Program-made: the position numbers and the translations under genes
Shown here: positions 50,359-58,582 of the stretch, piece by piece
Position numbering within the stretch: position 1 is the stretch's first letter
Layout of the letters: every line of letters begins with the position of its first letter
From: UBA1740 sp045126855
GTDB lineage: Bacteria; Bacillota; Clostridia; Oscillospirales; CAG-272
Assembly (NCBI GenBank): GCA_045126855.1
Contig: JBGVPG010000024.1
Coordinates: 1 to 64,000, forward strand
Reading direction: 5' to 3'
Length of the DNA: 64,000 bases
Notes under the pieces: generated by a model
What the model was told of the DNA's origin: nothing
What the model saw: the letters and a program-made list of their open reading frames with translations, nothing else
Databases searched by the model: none

Positions 50359-50724
50359 TTAAGCCTCGGTTACTTCAACCTCAGCGGTAGCTTCGGGAGC
50401 TTCAACAACTTCCTCAGCCTTAGCTGCCTTCTCGATCTTGGTGGTGGTCATGTAACGAAGAACGCCTTCGGTAATGCCAAGCACACGCTCAAGCTCAAGA
50501 GGGAAGCTGGGTTCGCTCTTATAGGAAACAAGCACGTAGTATCCTTCGGTGATGTAGTTGATAGGATACGCAAGTCTGCGCTTGCCCCACTCGTTAACTT
50601 CAACGTCAGAACCGTTGTCGTTAATGAGGTTAACGAACTTCTCGATAACAGCCTTAGCATCATCCTCAACAAGGTTGCCGCTTACTGCAAAGAGAGTCTC
50701 GTAAGAACAAATCTTCTTTTCCAT
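50359..50724 (-). CDS. rpsF: 30S ribosomal protein S6
   Basis: 121 residues: the ~95-residue S6 core (YETLFAVSGNLVEDDAKAVIEKFVNLI and GKRRLAYPINYITEGYYVLV) and an acidic Ala/Glu-rich tail (about 97-121). The first gene of the operon, with AAAGGAGG before its ATG. Its leader is described separately. Confidence 0.96.
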   Translation of the reverse strand: MEKKICSYETLFAVSGNLVEDDAKAVIEKFVNLINDNGSDVEVNEWGKRRLAYPINYITEGYYVLVSYKSEPSFPLELERVLGITEGVLRYMTTTKIEKAAKAEEVVEAPEATAEVEVTEA

Positions 50725-50832
50725 CTGATTTTTACCTCCTTTTGGTCATTTGGCTGCCGCGTGGCAGCAAGGGGTTGAGCACACTAGCCCAAACTACCTG
50801 AGTATTATATCACAAGCAATTCACTTTGTCAA
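50725..50832 (-). promoter_or_regulatory. rpsF promoter and leader hairpin
   Basis: On the minus strand, the -35 TTGACA (50832-50827) and -10 TATAAT (50809-50804) are separated by 17 bases. The ~75-base leader holds a perfect stem GCTGCC-ACGC-GGCAGC (50768-50753) just before the ribosome binding site. In Bacillota an S6:S18-binding leader RNA often represses this operon. The hairpin position fits such control, but the conserved CCG-containing loop cannot be confirmed by eye. Confidence 0.65.
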
Positions 50833-50861
50833 TAGCAAAATAAAATATTTTTTATTATAGG

Positions 50862-50890
50862 TTGATTTTTATGAAATAATATTGTATAAT
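50862..50890 (+). promoter_or_regulatory. Promoter of ispE
   Basis: The -35 is TTGATT (50862-50867) and the -10 TATAAT (50885-50890), with a 17-base spacer. It is close to and divergent from the rpsF promoter. Confidence 0.75.
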
Positions 50891-50921
50891 ATTGTAGAAA
50901 TGCAGTAAGGAGGTGGTTTGG

Positions 50922-51752
50922 GTGACAGTACTCGAAAAGGCAAATGCTAAAATTAATCTTTTCCTTGACGTTACGTCACGCAGGGAAGATGGATTCCACG
51001 ACATTAAGAGTGTTATGCAATCGGTATCCCTTTGCGATTACATTAGGTTAAGCGCTGAGGTAAGCGAAAAAACAATGATATCCATAACCACGAATCACTC
51101 CGATCTTCCTTTGGATGAAAACAATTTAGTTTATAAGTCTGCCGTAAAATATCTCAAACATTTTGGCATAAGAGCAAAGATAGATGTTGATCTTGAAAAG
51201 CATATCCCTGTCGGCGCAGGCCTGGGAGGAGGCTCGAGCGATGCAGCAGCAACCCTGCGTGCTTTGAATAAGATATTTGGTCATGCAACAGAGACAGAGT
51301 TGCTTTCTATGGCGGCAGACCTTGGCAGTGATGTTCCTTTCTGCCTTGTTGGCGGAACGGCAATATGTACCGGTAGGGGAGAAAAAATGGAGAGAATACA
51401 GGGGAACAATTATCATCTTGTTATTTCTATAGGAAACATGAGGGTTTCCACTCCTAAGGCATATGCTATGCTAGATGATAAATATAACAACTTTTACTCG
51501 TCATCCTACACGCCTAAGATAGATGTAACATCATTTTACAATATCTTTGAGAGCGTAACTGATATAGATGAAATAGGCCGTATTAAAGAAATTATGATAA
51601 AAAACGGAGCAGAACAGGTTTTGATGAGTGGAAGTGGTCCTTCCGTTTTTGGTATATTCGAGAACGAGAATGTAGCAACTGAGGCTCGAAACAGACTTGT
51701 GGATGCTGGCTTTGTTGCCTTTGTTGCCACCTCTGAAGGAGGAAATTACTAA
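50922..51752 (+). CDS. ispE: 4-diphosphocytidyl-2-C-methyl-D-erythritol kinase
   Basis: 276 residues from a GTG at 50922. The AAGGAGG at 50907-50913 lies eight bases upstream; a GTG at 50913 overlaps that site and is rejected. The GHMP kinase motif is PVGAGLGGGSSDAAATLRA, with SGSGPSVFGIF near the end. It phosphorylates CDP-ME in the MEP isoprenoid pathway, using ATP. Its stop overlaps the start of the next gene (TAATG), so the two are coupled. Confidence 0.95.
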   Translation: MTVLEKANAKINLFLDVTSRREDGFHDIKSVMQSVSLCDYIRLSAEVSEKTMISITTNHSDLPLDENNLVYKSAVKYLKHFGIRAKIDVDLEKHIPVGAGLGGGSSDAAATLRALNKIFGHATETELLSMAADLGSDVPFCLVGGTAICTGRGEKMERIQGNNYHLVISIGNMRVSTPKAYAMLDDKYNNFYSSSYTPKIDVTSFYNIFESVTDIDEIGRIKEIMIKNGAEQVLMSGSGPSVFGIFENENVATEARNRLVDAGFVAFVATSEGGNY

Positions 51753-52501
51753 TGATTTACGACCTTCTCGCCCCTTTTTATGATTCGATCAACGCTGATA
51801 TAAACTACGGGAAGTGGGCAGATTTTATTGAGGAAATATTGAAAAGAGAGTGCAAAGCTCGCCCTGAGCTAGTCCTTGACCTTGGATGTGGCACTGGGAA
51901 AATGACCATAGAGCTGGCAAGACGTGGATACGATATGACCGGTATTGATTATTCCCCCGAAATGCTTGATATTGCCAGGTCTGAGGCTGAAAATGAAGGA
52001 CACGACATTCTTTGGCTGTGCCAGGATATGCGTGAATTCGAGCTTTACGGTACGGTAGATGCCGCAGTAAGCTGCCTAGATTGTATTAATCATCTTGAAG
52101 ATGAAGATGATCTCATAAAATGCTTTTCTCTTATGCACAATTATCTTATTCCGGACGGAATATTTATTTTTGACGTGAATGGAAGGTATAAATTTGAGAA
52201 TATTTATGCCGACAATACCTATGCTATGGAGGAGGATGGAGGACTTTGTGTTTGGGAGAATTACTACGACCCCGAAGCAAAGCTTTGCGATTTTTACATC
52301 ACTCTCTTTAAGGAGTGTGCTGACGGCAGATATGAGAGATATGACGAAACGCAGTCAGAGAGAATGTATACGTTAAAAGAATTGCGAAATGCTCTTGAAA
52401 AATGTGATATGGAATTTCTTGGCGCATACGGCGATTTCGAATTTTCTCCCGGAAGTGATGATAATGAACGAATATATATAGTAGCAAAATGCAGAAAGTG
52501 A
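51752..52501 (+). CDS. SAM-dependent methyltransferase, class I
   Basis: 249 residues with the Rossmann motif I LVLDLGCGTGKMTIELARRG, DMTGIDYSPEMLDIARSEAE and DAAVSCLDCINHL. The ubiE/type-11-like family methylates diverse small molecules, so the substrate is unknown. The N-terminal MIYDLLAPFYDSINADINYGKW is typical of YqeM-like methyltransferases in Bacillota. It is coupled to ispE by a one-base overlap. Confidence 0.85.
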   Translation: MIYDLLAPFYDSINADINYGKWADFIEEILKRECKARPELVLDLGCGTGKMTIELARRGYDMTGIDYSPEMLDIARSEAENEGHDILWLCQDMREFELYGTVDAAVSCLDCINHLEDEDDLIKCFSLMHNYLIPDGIFIFDVNGRYKFENIYADNTYAMEEDGGLCVWENYYDPEAKLCDFYITLFKECADGRYERYDETQSERMYTLKELRNALEKCDMEFLGAYGDFEFSPGSDDNERIYIVAKCRK

Positions 52502-52506
52502 ATAAT

Positions 52507-53400
52507 ATGGAAAATAAAAATATTGCAAATTCGACAATACTTAGAGCCATGACACGTGATGGCTCTGCTCGTGTTCTGGTAATTAATTCAAGAAAAATTG
52601 TAAACGATGCTATCGGTTTCCACAAAACCTCTCCAACCGCGTCTGCCGCTCTTGGAAGACTTTTGACTGCAACCTCGATGATAGGTACAATGCTTCCCGA
52701 GGAAGGGGACAATGTAACAATCAGTATTCAGGGTGATGGTGAGGCAGGCAGACTACTTGCGGTTGGCGATTATTTCGGTAACGTCAAGGGATATATTCAG
52801 AACCCTCTTGCAAATCCTCCCAAGAAGCCAAACGGAAAGCTTGACGTTGGCGCAGCAGTAGGCGAGGGAACTATTTCCTTTGTTAAGTCGGTCGGAGCTA
52901 TTGAGCCTCAGGTTGGAACTATCGAACTTGTTTCGGGAGAGATTGCAGAGGACATTGCGACATATTTTGCAAAGAGTGAGCAGATTCCTACTGTGCTTTC
53001 TTTGGGAGTCCTCGTTGATACCGATTATTCCTGTCTTGCTTCGGGAGGCGTGCTTATTCAGCTTATGCCTTTTCCCGATGAGGAGACCGTTGACCTCATT
53101 GAGCGTAATGCGGCAGATCTTGTGAATATTTCCAGATACTTCAGAGATGGCAAAACTAACGAAGAAATAATGGAGATCGCTATGCGCGATATTCCATTTG
53201 ATATTTTCGACAGTATTGAAGTTGGCTACAAGTGCGACTGTTCGGCTCATCGTATGCAGGAAAAGATCAAGAGCCTTGGTAAAGCTGAGATCCTCAAGAT
53301 GCTTGACGAACAGGTTGCAGAGGGCAAGGCCCGTGAGCTTACTGCCATTTGCCGTTTCTGTAATAGCGAATATACCTTCAGCGAAAAAGAGCTTGTATAA
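52507..53400 (+). CDS. hslO: Redox-regulated chaperone Hsp33
   Basis: 297 residues from the ATG at 52507; an ATG at 52489 inside the upstream gene is less likely, though the ribosome binding site is weak. The zinc-switch cysteines are Cys243 and Cys245 (CDCS) and Cys282 and Cys285 (CRFC). Oxidation releases zinc and activates the holdase, protecting against oxidative unfolding. The following SOD-like gene gives an oxidative-stress theme. It ends at a hairpin with a short T run. Confidence 0.95.
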   Translation: MENKNIANSTILRAMTRDGSARVLVINSRKIVNDAIGFHKTSPTASAALGRLLTATSMIGTMLPEEGDNVTISIQGDGEAGRLLAVGDYFGNVKGYIQNPLANPPKKPNGKLDVGAAVGEGTISFVKSVGAIEPQVGTIELVSGEIAEDIATYFAKSEQIPTVLSLGVLVDTDYSCLASGGVLIQLMPFPDEETVDLIERNAADLVNISRYFRDGKTNEEIMEIAMRDIPFDIFDSIEVGYKCDCSAHRMQEKIKSLGKAEILKMLDEQVAEGKARELTAICRFCNSEYTFSEKELV

Positions 53401-53407
53401 TAGCATA

Positions 53408-53446
53408 GAAATCCTCGGAGCATATAATGAACCGAGGATTTCTTTT
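53408..53446 (+). terminator. Probable terminator after hslO
   Basis: The stem GAAATCCTCGG (53408-53418) pairs with CCGAGGATTTC (53432-53442), 13-base loop, followed by four T. The short T run suggests partial readthrough into the next gene. Confidence 0.7.
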
Positions 53447-53461
53447 GGTTGAGGTGATTGT

Positions 53462-54007
53462 ATGAATTTTGAGGGATTAAATTGCTTTTTATCCGAGGAT
53501 AACATAAAGAGGCATAGGGAGTTTCTTAATACGGCAAGGTTGAAATTATCAATTTTACATAAAAGCGATAGCAGACTCAAGGGAATTACCCTTGATGAGG
53601 CAAGAAGACTCAGGGGAGACAGATCGCTTAGAGAAGAGCTTTGCAGTCTGTTATGGTGCATAAATTCTCATGAGGCTTATTTTGATTCATTTAGGGTCAA
53701 TCCCTACGTCAATCCAAGGAAAAGGACAATGTCGGAAAAAATGTTATATGATATTTATTCCTTAGGAATGAGCAAGGACCACGGATTCATATGCATTTCA
53801 GGCGAATGCGACAACGTTAAGCTTTCCTTTTCTGATGAGAATAACCGATTTGAAAATTTTGATGGTAAAATTCTTTGCCTTGATCTTTATGAGCACGCAT
53901 ACTTTTTGGATTACGGATATAATAAGGACAAATATCTAAAAAATGCTATTAACCATTTAAACATAGGCAGAGTACTTGACAATTCCCAGGGAAAAGCGTA
54001 TAATTAA
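53462..54007 (+). CDS. Fe/Mn superoxide dismutase-like protein (divergent)
   Basis: 181 residues. The four metal ligands of Fe/Mn SOD seem placed correctly: His18 (IKRHREFLN), His70 (CINSHEAYFDSF), Asp141 and His145 (CLDLYEHAYFLDYG). The spacings 52, 71 and 4 are near the SOD norm of 55, 86 and 4. However the usual HHxxYVxxLN, GGHxNHxxFW and GxGWxWL motifs are eroded, and the protein is shorter than SOD (~200). It may be a degenerate or specialised SOD-fold protein. It follows hslO, with GAGGTGA before the ATG. The promoter of the next gene lies inside its 3' end. Confidence 0.78.
   Translation: MNFEGLNCFLSEDNIKRHREFLNTARLKLSILHKSDSRLKGITLDEARRLRGDRSLREELCSLLWCINSHEAYFDSFRVNPYVNPRKRTMSEKMLYDIYSLGMSKDHGFICISGECDNVKLSFSDENNRFENFDGKILCLDLYEHAYFLDYGYNKDKYLKNAINHLNIGRVLDNSQGKAYN
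53976..54004 (+). promoter_or_regulatory. Consensus promoter of pfp inside the SOD-like gene
   Basis: A perfect -35 TTGACA (53976-53981) and -10 TATAAT (53999-54004) with a 17-base spacer. It lies within the last codons of the SOD-like gene (stop at 54005-54007). Its -10 encodes the terminal Tyr-Asn region. Confidence 0.85.
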
Positions 54008-54032
54008 ATAAAAACATAAGGACGGTATAAAA

Positions 54033-55253
54033 ATGGCAATCATAAGAGGTAATGCAGTTGTTGGTCAGTCCGGCGGTCCTACTGCTGCCATTAATGCAAC
54101 ACTCGCAGGTGTTATCAGAGGCGCATTTGAAGCTCACTGTGCAGGCGTAATCGATAAGATATATGGTATGAGAAACGGCATTGAGGGGCTCCTTGAAGAA
54201 AGAATGGTTAACCTTACCGAGTTTTTTGCCAACGAAGAGGACATCGAGACTCTTGAACTTACTCCTGCTGCCGCACTCGGATCCTGCAGAAAAAAGATGA
54301 AGTCTCCCAAAGATGACCCTGAGACCTACGAAAGACTCTTCGAGATTTTCAAGAAATACGATATCAGATACTTTTTCTATATCGGTGGAAACGACTCTAT
54401 GGATACCGTACTAAAACTGTCGCAATATGCAGCTGAGCACGAATATGAGATGCGTGTCGTTGGCGTTCCAAAGACTATTGACAACGACCTTATGATTACC
54501 GATCATACACCTGGATTTGGTTCTGCCGCAAAATATGTGGCTATTACAATGAAAGAGATTCTTCGTGACGTATCGGTTTATACGACCAAGGCGGTCACTA
54601 TCGTTGAGATCATGGGAAGGGATGCAGGCTGGCTAACCGCTTCCGCTGCTCTTGCCGAGCCGGATCTTATATACCTGCCGGAGGTTAAGTTTGATCCCGA
54701 TGAGTTCCTTTCATCTATAAGACGAATTCAGGAGGAGCATCCTGCTGTGCTTGTTGCGGTTTCCGAGGGAATCAGGTTCGCCGACGGACGCTACGTCGGA
54801 GAAGGCCTTGGTGGAAGAAAGGTTGATGCATTCGGCCACGTAGCTCTCTCGGGGGCGGGCAGAGTGCTCGAAGATCTTGTTAAGCAGGAAATAGGTTGCA
54901 AGGTAAGATCCATTGAACTGAATCTTCCCCAGCGATGCGCCGCGCATATCGCCTCGAAAACAGATATTGATGAATCGGTTGGCGTTGGACGTGCAGCAGT
55001 TGAGGCTGCCACCAAAGGTAAAACCGGAGTAATGATGACTATTAATAGGGCAGAAGGGGATAAATACTCTGTATTTTACGATTCCTTTGACATTTCACAA
55101 ATTGCAAACGGAGTAAAGCGTGTACCACGGGAATTTATTAACGCCGAAGGTAACCACATTACTCTTGCTTGCGTGAAATATCTCGCGCCGCTGATTGTTG
55201 GTGAGGTTTTCCCTGAATTTGAAAACGGACTTCCTAAGCATATAGTTATTTAA
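54033..55253 (+). CDS. pfp: 6-phosphofructokinase, PPi-type
   Basis: 406 residues. The N-terminal nucleotide-like loop is AVVGQSGGPTAAINATLAG. The active-site segment is IGGNDSMDT and the diagnostic motif is VPKTIDNDL: the Lys in PKTIDND (instead of Gly in ATP-PFK) marks pyrophosphate-dependent enzymes. It interconverts fructose 6-phosphate and fructose 1,6-bisphosphate with PPi, reversibly, saving ATP in glycolysis. It has a perfect consensus promoter embedded in the upstream gene and a terminator downstream, so it is probably highly expressed. Confidence 0.9.
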   Translation: MAIIRGNAVVGQSGGPTAAINATLAGVIRGAFEAHCAGVIDKIYGMRNGIEGLLEERMVNLTEFFANEEDIETLELTPAAALGSCRKKMKSPKDDPETYERLFEIFKKYDIRYFFYIGGNDSMDTVLKLSQYAAEHEYEMRVVGVPKTIDNDLMITDHTPGFGSAAKYVAITMKEILRDVSVYTTKAVTIVEIMGRDAGWLTASAALAEPDLIYLPEVKFDPDEFLSSIRRIQEEHPAVLVAVSEGIRFADGRYVGEGLGGRKVDAFGHVALSGAGRVLEDLVKQEIGCKVRSIELNLPQRCAAHIASKTDIDESVGVGRAAVEAATKGKTGVMMTINRAEGDKYSVFYDSFDISQIANGVKRVPREFINAEGNHITLACVKYLAPLIVGEVFPEFENGLPKHIVI

Positions 55254-55257
55254 ATAG

Positions 55258-55284
55258 AAAAAGTGCCGATTATTCGGCACTTTT
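55258..55284. terminator. Bidirectional terminator after pfp
   Basis: The stem AAAGTGCCGA (55260-55269) pairs with TCGGCACTTT (55274-55283), loop TTAT, with A and T runs outside. Confidence 0.92.
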
Positions 55285-55286
55285 CT

Positions 55287-56228
55287 TTATTCGGGTCTTT
55301 CGTTCTTTTCTTTGAATGCGCGGTAAATGAAATAGATTGCAACACCGCTTAGTAGTACTACTGAAATAGTCACGAAAATATCACGGGATGCAAAAGTCTT
55401 AGGGAAGACCTCCTCCATGTCCTCGACAACGATAACGATGGGAATGTCGGTTTCGCTTGTGAACTCCAGAAGTGCACGGTTTACCGTGTCACTGTTCATT
55501 TCAAGAGAACTGTGATTTGTGAGATGTGATTTGTATCCGGCAGGAGAACCCGATTCTACGTCAAAGCTTGATTTGAGATTAAGGTTTACAATTCGGTCAG
55601 TCATACCGTCAATAACAGAGGATAGGTTTTTGCTCAGCGAATTCTCGTAGTATGACGAGATTTTCCCCTTCATCTCGTATCCGAATTCGGTGTATTCGTT
55701 TCCGAACATAGAATATACATCTTCAGTAATGTTATCTCCGACCCATGCTATTGTGTAATAGCCCTCACGCTCCTCGTCTACAAGGAAAACGATAAGGATG
55801 TTGTCCTCATATTCGTTGGCTACGGAGAATTCCTTGGCATATTGATTGTCAGCGTAGTCCTGCATTGCCGATTCGTTATATTTGATCTGACCGCCTCGGG
55901 AGATATTGGTGATGGAAGTACCTACAACACCAAAGATATTAGTTAGCGTGGTGATCAGAACAATACAAATAATAATGGGAATAAATGCAAGTCCCATCAT
56001 TCCGCCAAAGCATCCGCCGTGATATCCGTAATAGGGTCTACGGAAGCCAAAGAAAGGGAAGAATCCGAAATGAGGTCTATGGTAATGATGGTGGTGATGA
56101 GGCGCACCAAATCCTCCGGGTCTCGGACCGCTACCGAACCCTTCGGGTCTTGGTCCACCGCCAAATCCTCCGCCACGGGATCCGCCTCCGAATCCGCCGC
56201 CTCTAGCTCCTCCGCCTGGTCCTGGCAT
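55287..56228 (-). CDS. Gly-rich, His-rich membrane protein, function unknown
   Basis: 313 residues. Residues 1-45 are a glycine-rich low-complexity tract with repeated RGGGFGGG and PRPxGFG units. A histidine run HHHHHYHRPHFGFF follows at about 43-56, then an aromatic stretch. A membrane helix (about 78-100) leads to a ~165-residue domain, and a second helix (about 280-300) lies at the C-terminus. The start at 56228 follows GCGAGGA. The soluble part (NILIVFLVDEEREGYYTIAWVGDNITEDVYSMFGNEY) faintly recalls TPM-domain proteins, but the match is not secure. The His run could bind metal. Monocistronic. Confidence 0.82.
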   Translation of the reverse strand: MPGPGGGARGGGFGGGSRGGGFGGGPRPEGFGSGPRPGGFGAPHHHHHYHRPHFGFFPFFGFRRPYYGYHGGCFGGMMGLAFIPIIICIVLITTLTNIFGVVGTSITNISRGGQIKYNESAMQDYADNQYAKEFSVANEYEDNILIVFLVDEEREGYYTIAWVGDNITEDVYSMFGNEYTEFGYEMKGKISSYYENSLSKNLSSVIDGMTDRIVNLNLKSSFDVESGSPAGYKSHLTNHSSLEMNSDTVNRALLEFTSETDIPIVIVVEDMEEVFPKTFASRDIFVTISVVLLSGVAIYFIYRAFKEKNERPE

Positions 56229-56263
56229 AATAATTCCTCGCTTTCCATAACATATTTACTATA

Positions 56264-56292
56264 ATTTTACCAAATAAATGTTAACAATTCAA
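56264..56292 (-). promoter_or_regulatory. Promoter of the Gly/His-rich gene
   Basis: On the minus strand the -35 is TTGAAT (56292-56287) and the -10 TAAAAT (56269-56264), with a 17-base spacer. Confidence 0.65.
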
Positions 56293-56328
56293 GTACGGCA
56301 ATAAAAATAAAAAATTTTTCAAAAACAC

Positions 56329-56455
56329 TTGATTTTTTTATATAGTTATGTTATAATACTTCAGGAAAAATGTGATAGTATGCATTGTGAGTGCCTAAGG
56401 ACCCTCTCAGCCTTGGTTTTAACATAGCATTTATCGCGTAAAATTTAAAAGGAGA
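56329..56455 (+). promoter_or_regulatory. rpsT promoter and leader
   Basis: The -35 is TTGATT (56329-56334) and the -10 TATAAT (56352-56357), with a 17-base spacer. The ~100-base leader has a CTAAGG/CCTTGG hairpin (about 56396-56416), suggesting a structured leader. No known S20 leader motif can be confirmed. AAAGGAG lies before the ATG. Confidence 0.65.
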
Positions 56456-56461
56456 AACAAA

Positions 56462-56725
56462 ATGGCTAATATTAAGTCCGCAAAGAAGCGTATCCTTGTT
56501 AACCAGACCAAGGCACTCCAGAACCAGATGGTTAAGAGCCAGCTTAAGACCGTTATCAAGAAGTTCAACGCAGCTGTTGAGGCTGGCGACAAGACCGCAG
56601 CTTCCGAGCTTTACAGACTTGCTGTTAAGAAGGTAGACCAGGCAGTTGCTCACGGTATCCTTCACAAGAACAACGCGGCTCACAAGAAGTCCGAGTTCAC
56701 CAAGAAGTTCAACGTAATGGCGTAA
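56462..56725 (+). CDS. rpsT: 30S ribosomal protein S20
   Basis: 87 residues. The basic helical protein begins ANIKSAKKRILVNQTKALQNQMVKSQLKT and ends with the KSxxHKNxAAHKKSEFTKKFNVMA-type tail typical of S20. Codon use is strongly biased (GTT, CTT, AAG), as for a highly expressed gene. Single gene with its own terminator. Confidence 0.97.
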   Translation: MANIKSAKKRILVNQTKALQNQMVKSQLKTVIKKFNAAVEAGDKTAASELYRLAVKKVDQAVAHGILHKNNAAHKKSEFTKKFNVMA

Positions 56726-56737
56726 GCCAAATAGATA

Positions 56738-56768
56738 AAGTCCGCCTTAACCCAGCGGACTTTTTTAT
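56738..56768 (+). terminator. Terminator of rpsT
   Basis: The stem AAGTCCGC (56738-56745) pairs with GCGGACTT (56755-56762), nine-base loop, then a T run. Confidence 0.92.
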
Positions 56769-56808
56769 TTTAAAAATGGCTGTCTCGATTGAGACAGCCA
56801 TTTTATCA
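56769..56808 (-). terminator. Terminator of the hydrogenase operon
   Basis: A 14-bp perfect stem AAAATGGCTGTCTC (56773-56786) with GAGACAGCCATTTT (56791-56804), loop GATT. On the minus strand it is followed by T. It closes the operon after hydA and faces the rpsT terminator. Confidence 0.92.
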
Positions 56809-56814
56809 TTTGTG

Positions 56815-58563
56815 TTAGAAGTTAAACTTCTTTCTAGCAACATAAGATGTGTGAAGTGCGTGGTGTGCTGCGTGACAGCCGTAACCGCCCTTGAAGTAGT
56901 TGTCGTAAACTTCCTTGATAACGGGGTTAAGGTGAGACTTTCTCATCTCCATCTTGGTATCCTGGTCGTAGAGAGCCTTTGCTCTTACAGCCTTAAGATC
57001 CACAGTATCACGAACGTGCTGAGGCTGGATAGGCTGACCGCCACCGTTTACACAGCCGCCGGGACAACCCATGATCTCAACGAAGGTCCAATCTGCTTCG
57101 CCCTTTGCAATCTTGTCCATAACAAGCTTTGCATTAGCGGCACCGGATGCAACACATACCTTAATATCCATACCTGCGATATTGTAGGTAGCTTCCTTGA
57201 GACCCTCGGTACCACGAACCTCGTGGAACTCGATTTCAGCGTTATCCTTGCCGGTGAGAACGTCGTTAGCGGTACGGAGAGCAGCCTCCATAACGCCACC
57301 GGTAGCACCGAAGATAACAGCCGCACCGGTATCAACGCCAAGGGGACAGTCAAATTCCTCGTCGGGAAGGGAAGTGAACTTGATGCCGGCTCTGCCGATC
57401 ATTCTTGCAAGCTCACGGGTGGTGAGCGCTACGTCAACGTCAACGGTACCTTCTGCAGCGGACATATCCTCTCTCTGAACCTCAAACTTTTTTGCAGTAC
57501 AGGGCATGATAGAAACTACGAAGATATCCTTGGGGTCATAGCCCATCTTATCAGCCCAGTAGGTCTTGATAAGCGCGCCGCCCATCTGCTGGGGAGACTT
57601 GCAGGAGGAAAGGTGCTTTGTCATATCGGGATAGTAAAGCTCGCAGAACTTAACCCATCCGGGAGAGCAGGAGGTAATCATGGGAAGAGTACCGCCATTG
57701 TTAACTCTGTCAAGAAGCTCGGTTGCTTCCTCAACGATGGTGAAGTCTGCCGCGGTATTTGTGTCAAATACCTTCTCAAAACCGAGACGGCGGAGAGCAG
57801 CAACCATCTTGCCTTCAACGTTAGTGCCGATAGGCATATCGAAGCACTCGCCAAGAGTTGCTCTGATGGAGGGGGCGGTCTGAACTACAACGTGCTTGGT
57901 AGGATCAGCAAGCGCCGCCCATACCTTGTCAGTGTCGTCACGCTCAACGAGAGCGCCGGTAGGACATACAGCGGTACACTGACCGCAGGAGATACAGGGA
58001 GTATCGTTAAGATTCAGCGCGAAGGGCTGGCCGATGCAGGTATCGATACCACGGTTGTTGGCACCGATAACAGAAACGTACTGTTCCTCACAAACCGCAA
58101 CACATCTACGGCAGAGAATACACTTGTTGTTGTCTCTTACGAGGTGGGGGGTAGAGTAGTCAAGCTCATAAGTGGGCTTGAATCCTTCGAATGCGTGAGA
58201 GTCAACTCCGTACTCAAGGCAGAGCTTCTGAAGCTCACAGTTGGTGGAACGAGAGCAGGAGAGACAGTTCATATCGTGGGTGGAAAGGATAAGCTCGAGA
58301 GTTGTCTTTCTTGCGGCTCTGACCTTTGCGGTGTTGGTCTGAATCTCCATACCCTCGGTAACGGGGTATACGCAGGCGGTAACAAGACCGCGAGCGCCGG
58401 TAGCCTCAACAACACAGATACGGCAAGCGCCGATTTCGTTCTTTTCCTTCATATAGCAGAGAGTGGGAATCTCCACACCTGCAACACGGGCAGCCTCAAG
58501 AATGGTTGCGCCCTTGGGTACGCTTACAGCAATACCGTTAACTTTTACATTTAACATTTCCAT
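56815..58563 (-). CDS. hydA: [FeFe] hydrogenase catalytic subunit HydA
   Basis: 582 residues from the ATG at 58563 (AAAGGAG upstream; the ORF runs further without a site). Order: an N-terminal [2Fe-2S] domain (CYMKEKNEIGACRICV), a His-Cys3 segment (HDMNCLSCSRSTNC), two [4Fe-4S] clusters (KCILCRRCVAVCE and CISCGQCTAVCPTG), and the H-domain. H-cluster motifs are TSCSPGWVKFCE, MPCTAKKFEVQRE and EIMGCPGGCVNGGGQP, all intact. The C-terminal YGCHAAHHALHTSY is typical of trimeric electron-bifurcating or NADH-linked hydrogenases. It reduces protons to H2. Last gene of the operon, 19 bases after hydB. Confidence 0.97.
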   Translation of the reverse strand: MEMLNVKVNGIAVSVPKGATILEAARVAGVEIPTLCYMKEKNEIGACRICVVEATGARGLVTACVYPVTEGMEIQTNTAKVRAARKTTLELILSTHDMNCLSCSRSTNCELQKLCLEYGVDSHAFEGFKPTYELDYSTPHLVRDNNKCILCRRCVAVCEEQYVSVIGANNRGIDTCIGQPFALNLNDTPCISCGQCTAVCPTGALVERDDTDKVWAALADPTKHVVVQTAPSIRATLGECFDMPIGTNVEGKMVAALRRLGFEKVFDTNTAADFTIVEEATELLDRVNNGGTLPMITSCSPGWVKFCELYYPDMTKHLSSCKSPQQMGGALIKTYWADKMGYDPKDIFVVSIMPCTAKKFEVQREDMSAAEGTVDVDVALTTRELARMIGRAGIKFTSLPDEEFDCPLGVDTGAAVIFGATGGVMEAALRTANDVLTGKDNAEIEFHEVRGTEGLKEATYNIAGMDIKVCVASGAANAKLVMDKIAKGEADWTFVEIMGCPGGCVNGGGQPIQPQHVRDTVDLKAVRAKALYDQDTKMEMRKSHLNPVIKEVYDNYFKGGYGCHAAHHALHTSYVARKKFNF

Positions 58564-58582
58564 TTTCAGCGTACTCCTTTCA

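Noticed and set aside
57000..58500. Possible second hydrogenase gene
   Set aside because: All H-cluster motifs here belong to a single HydA reading frame.
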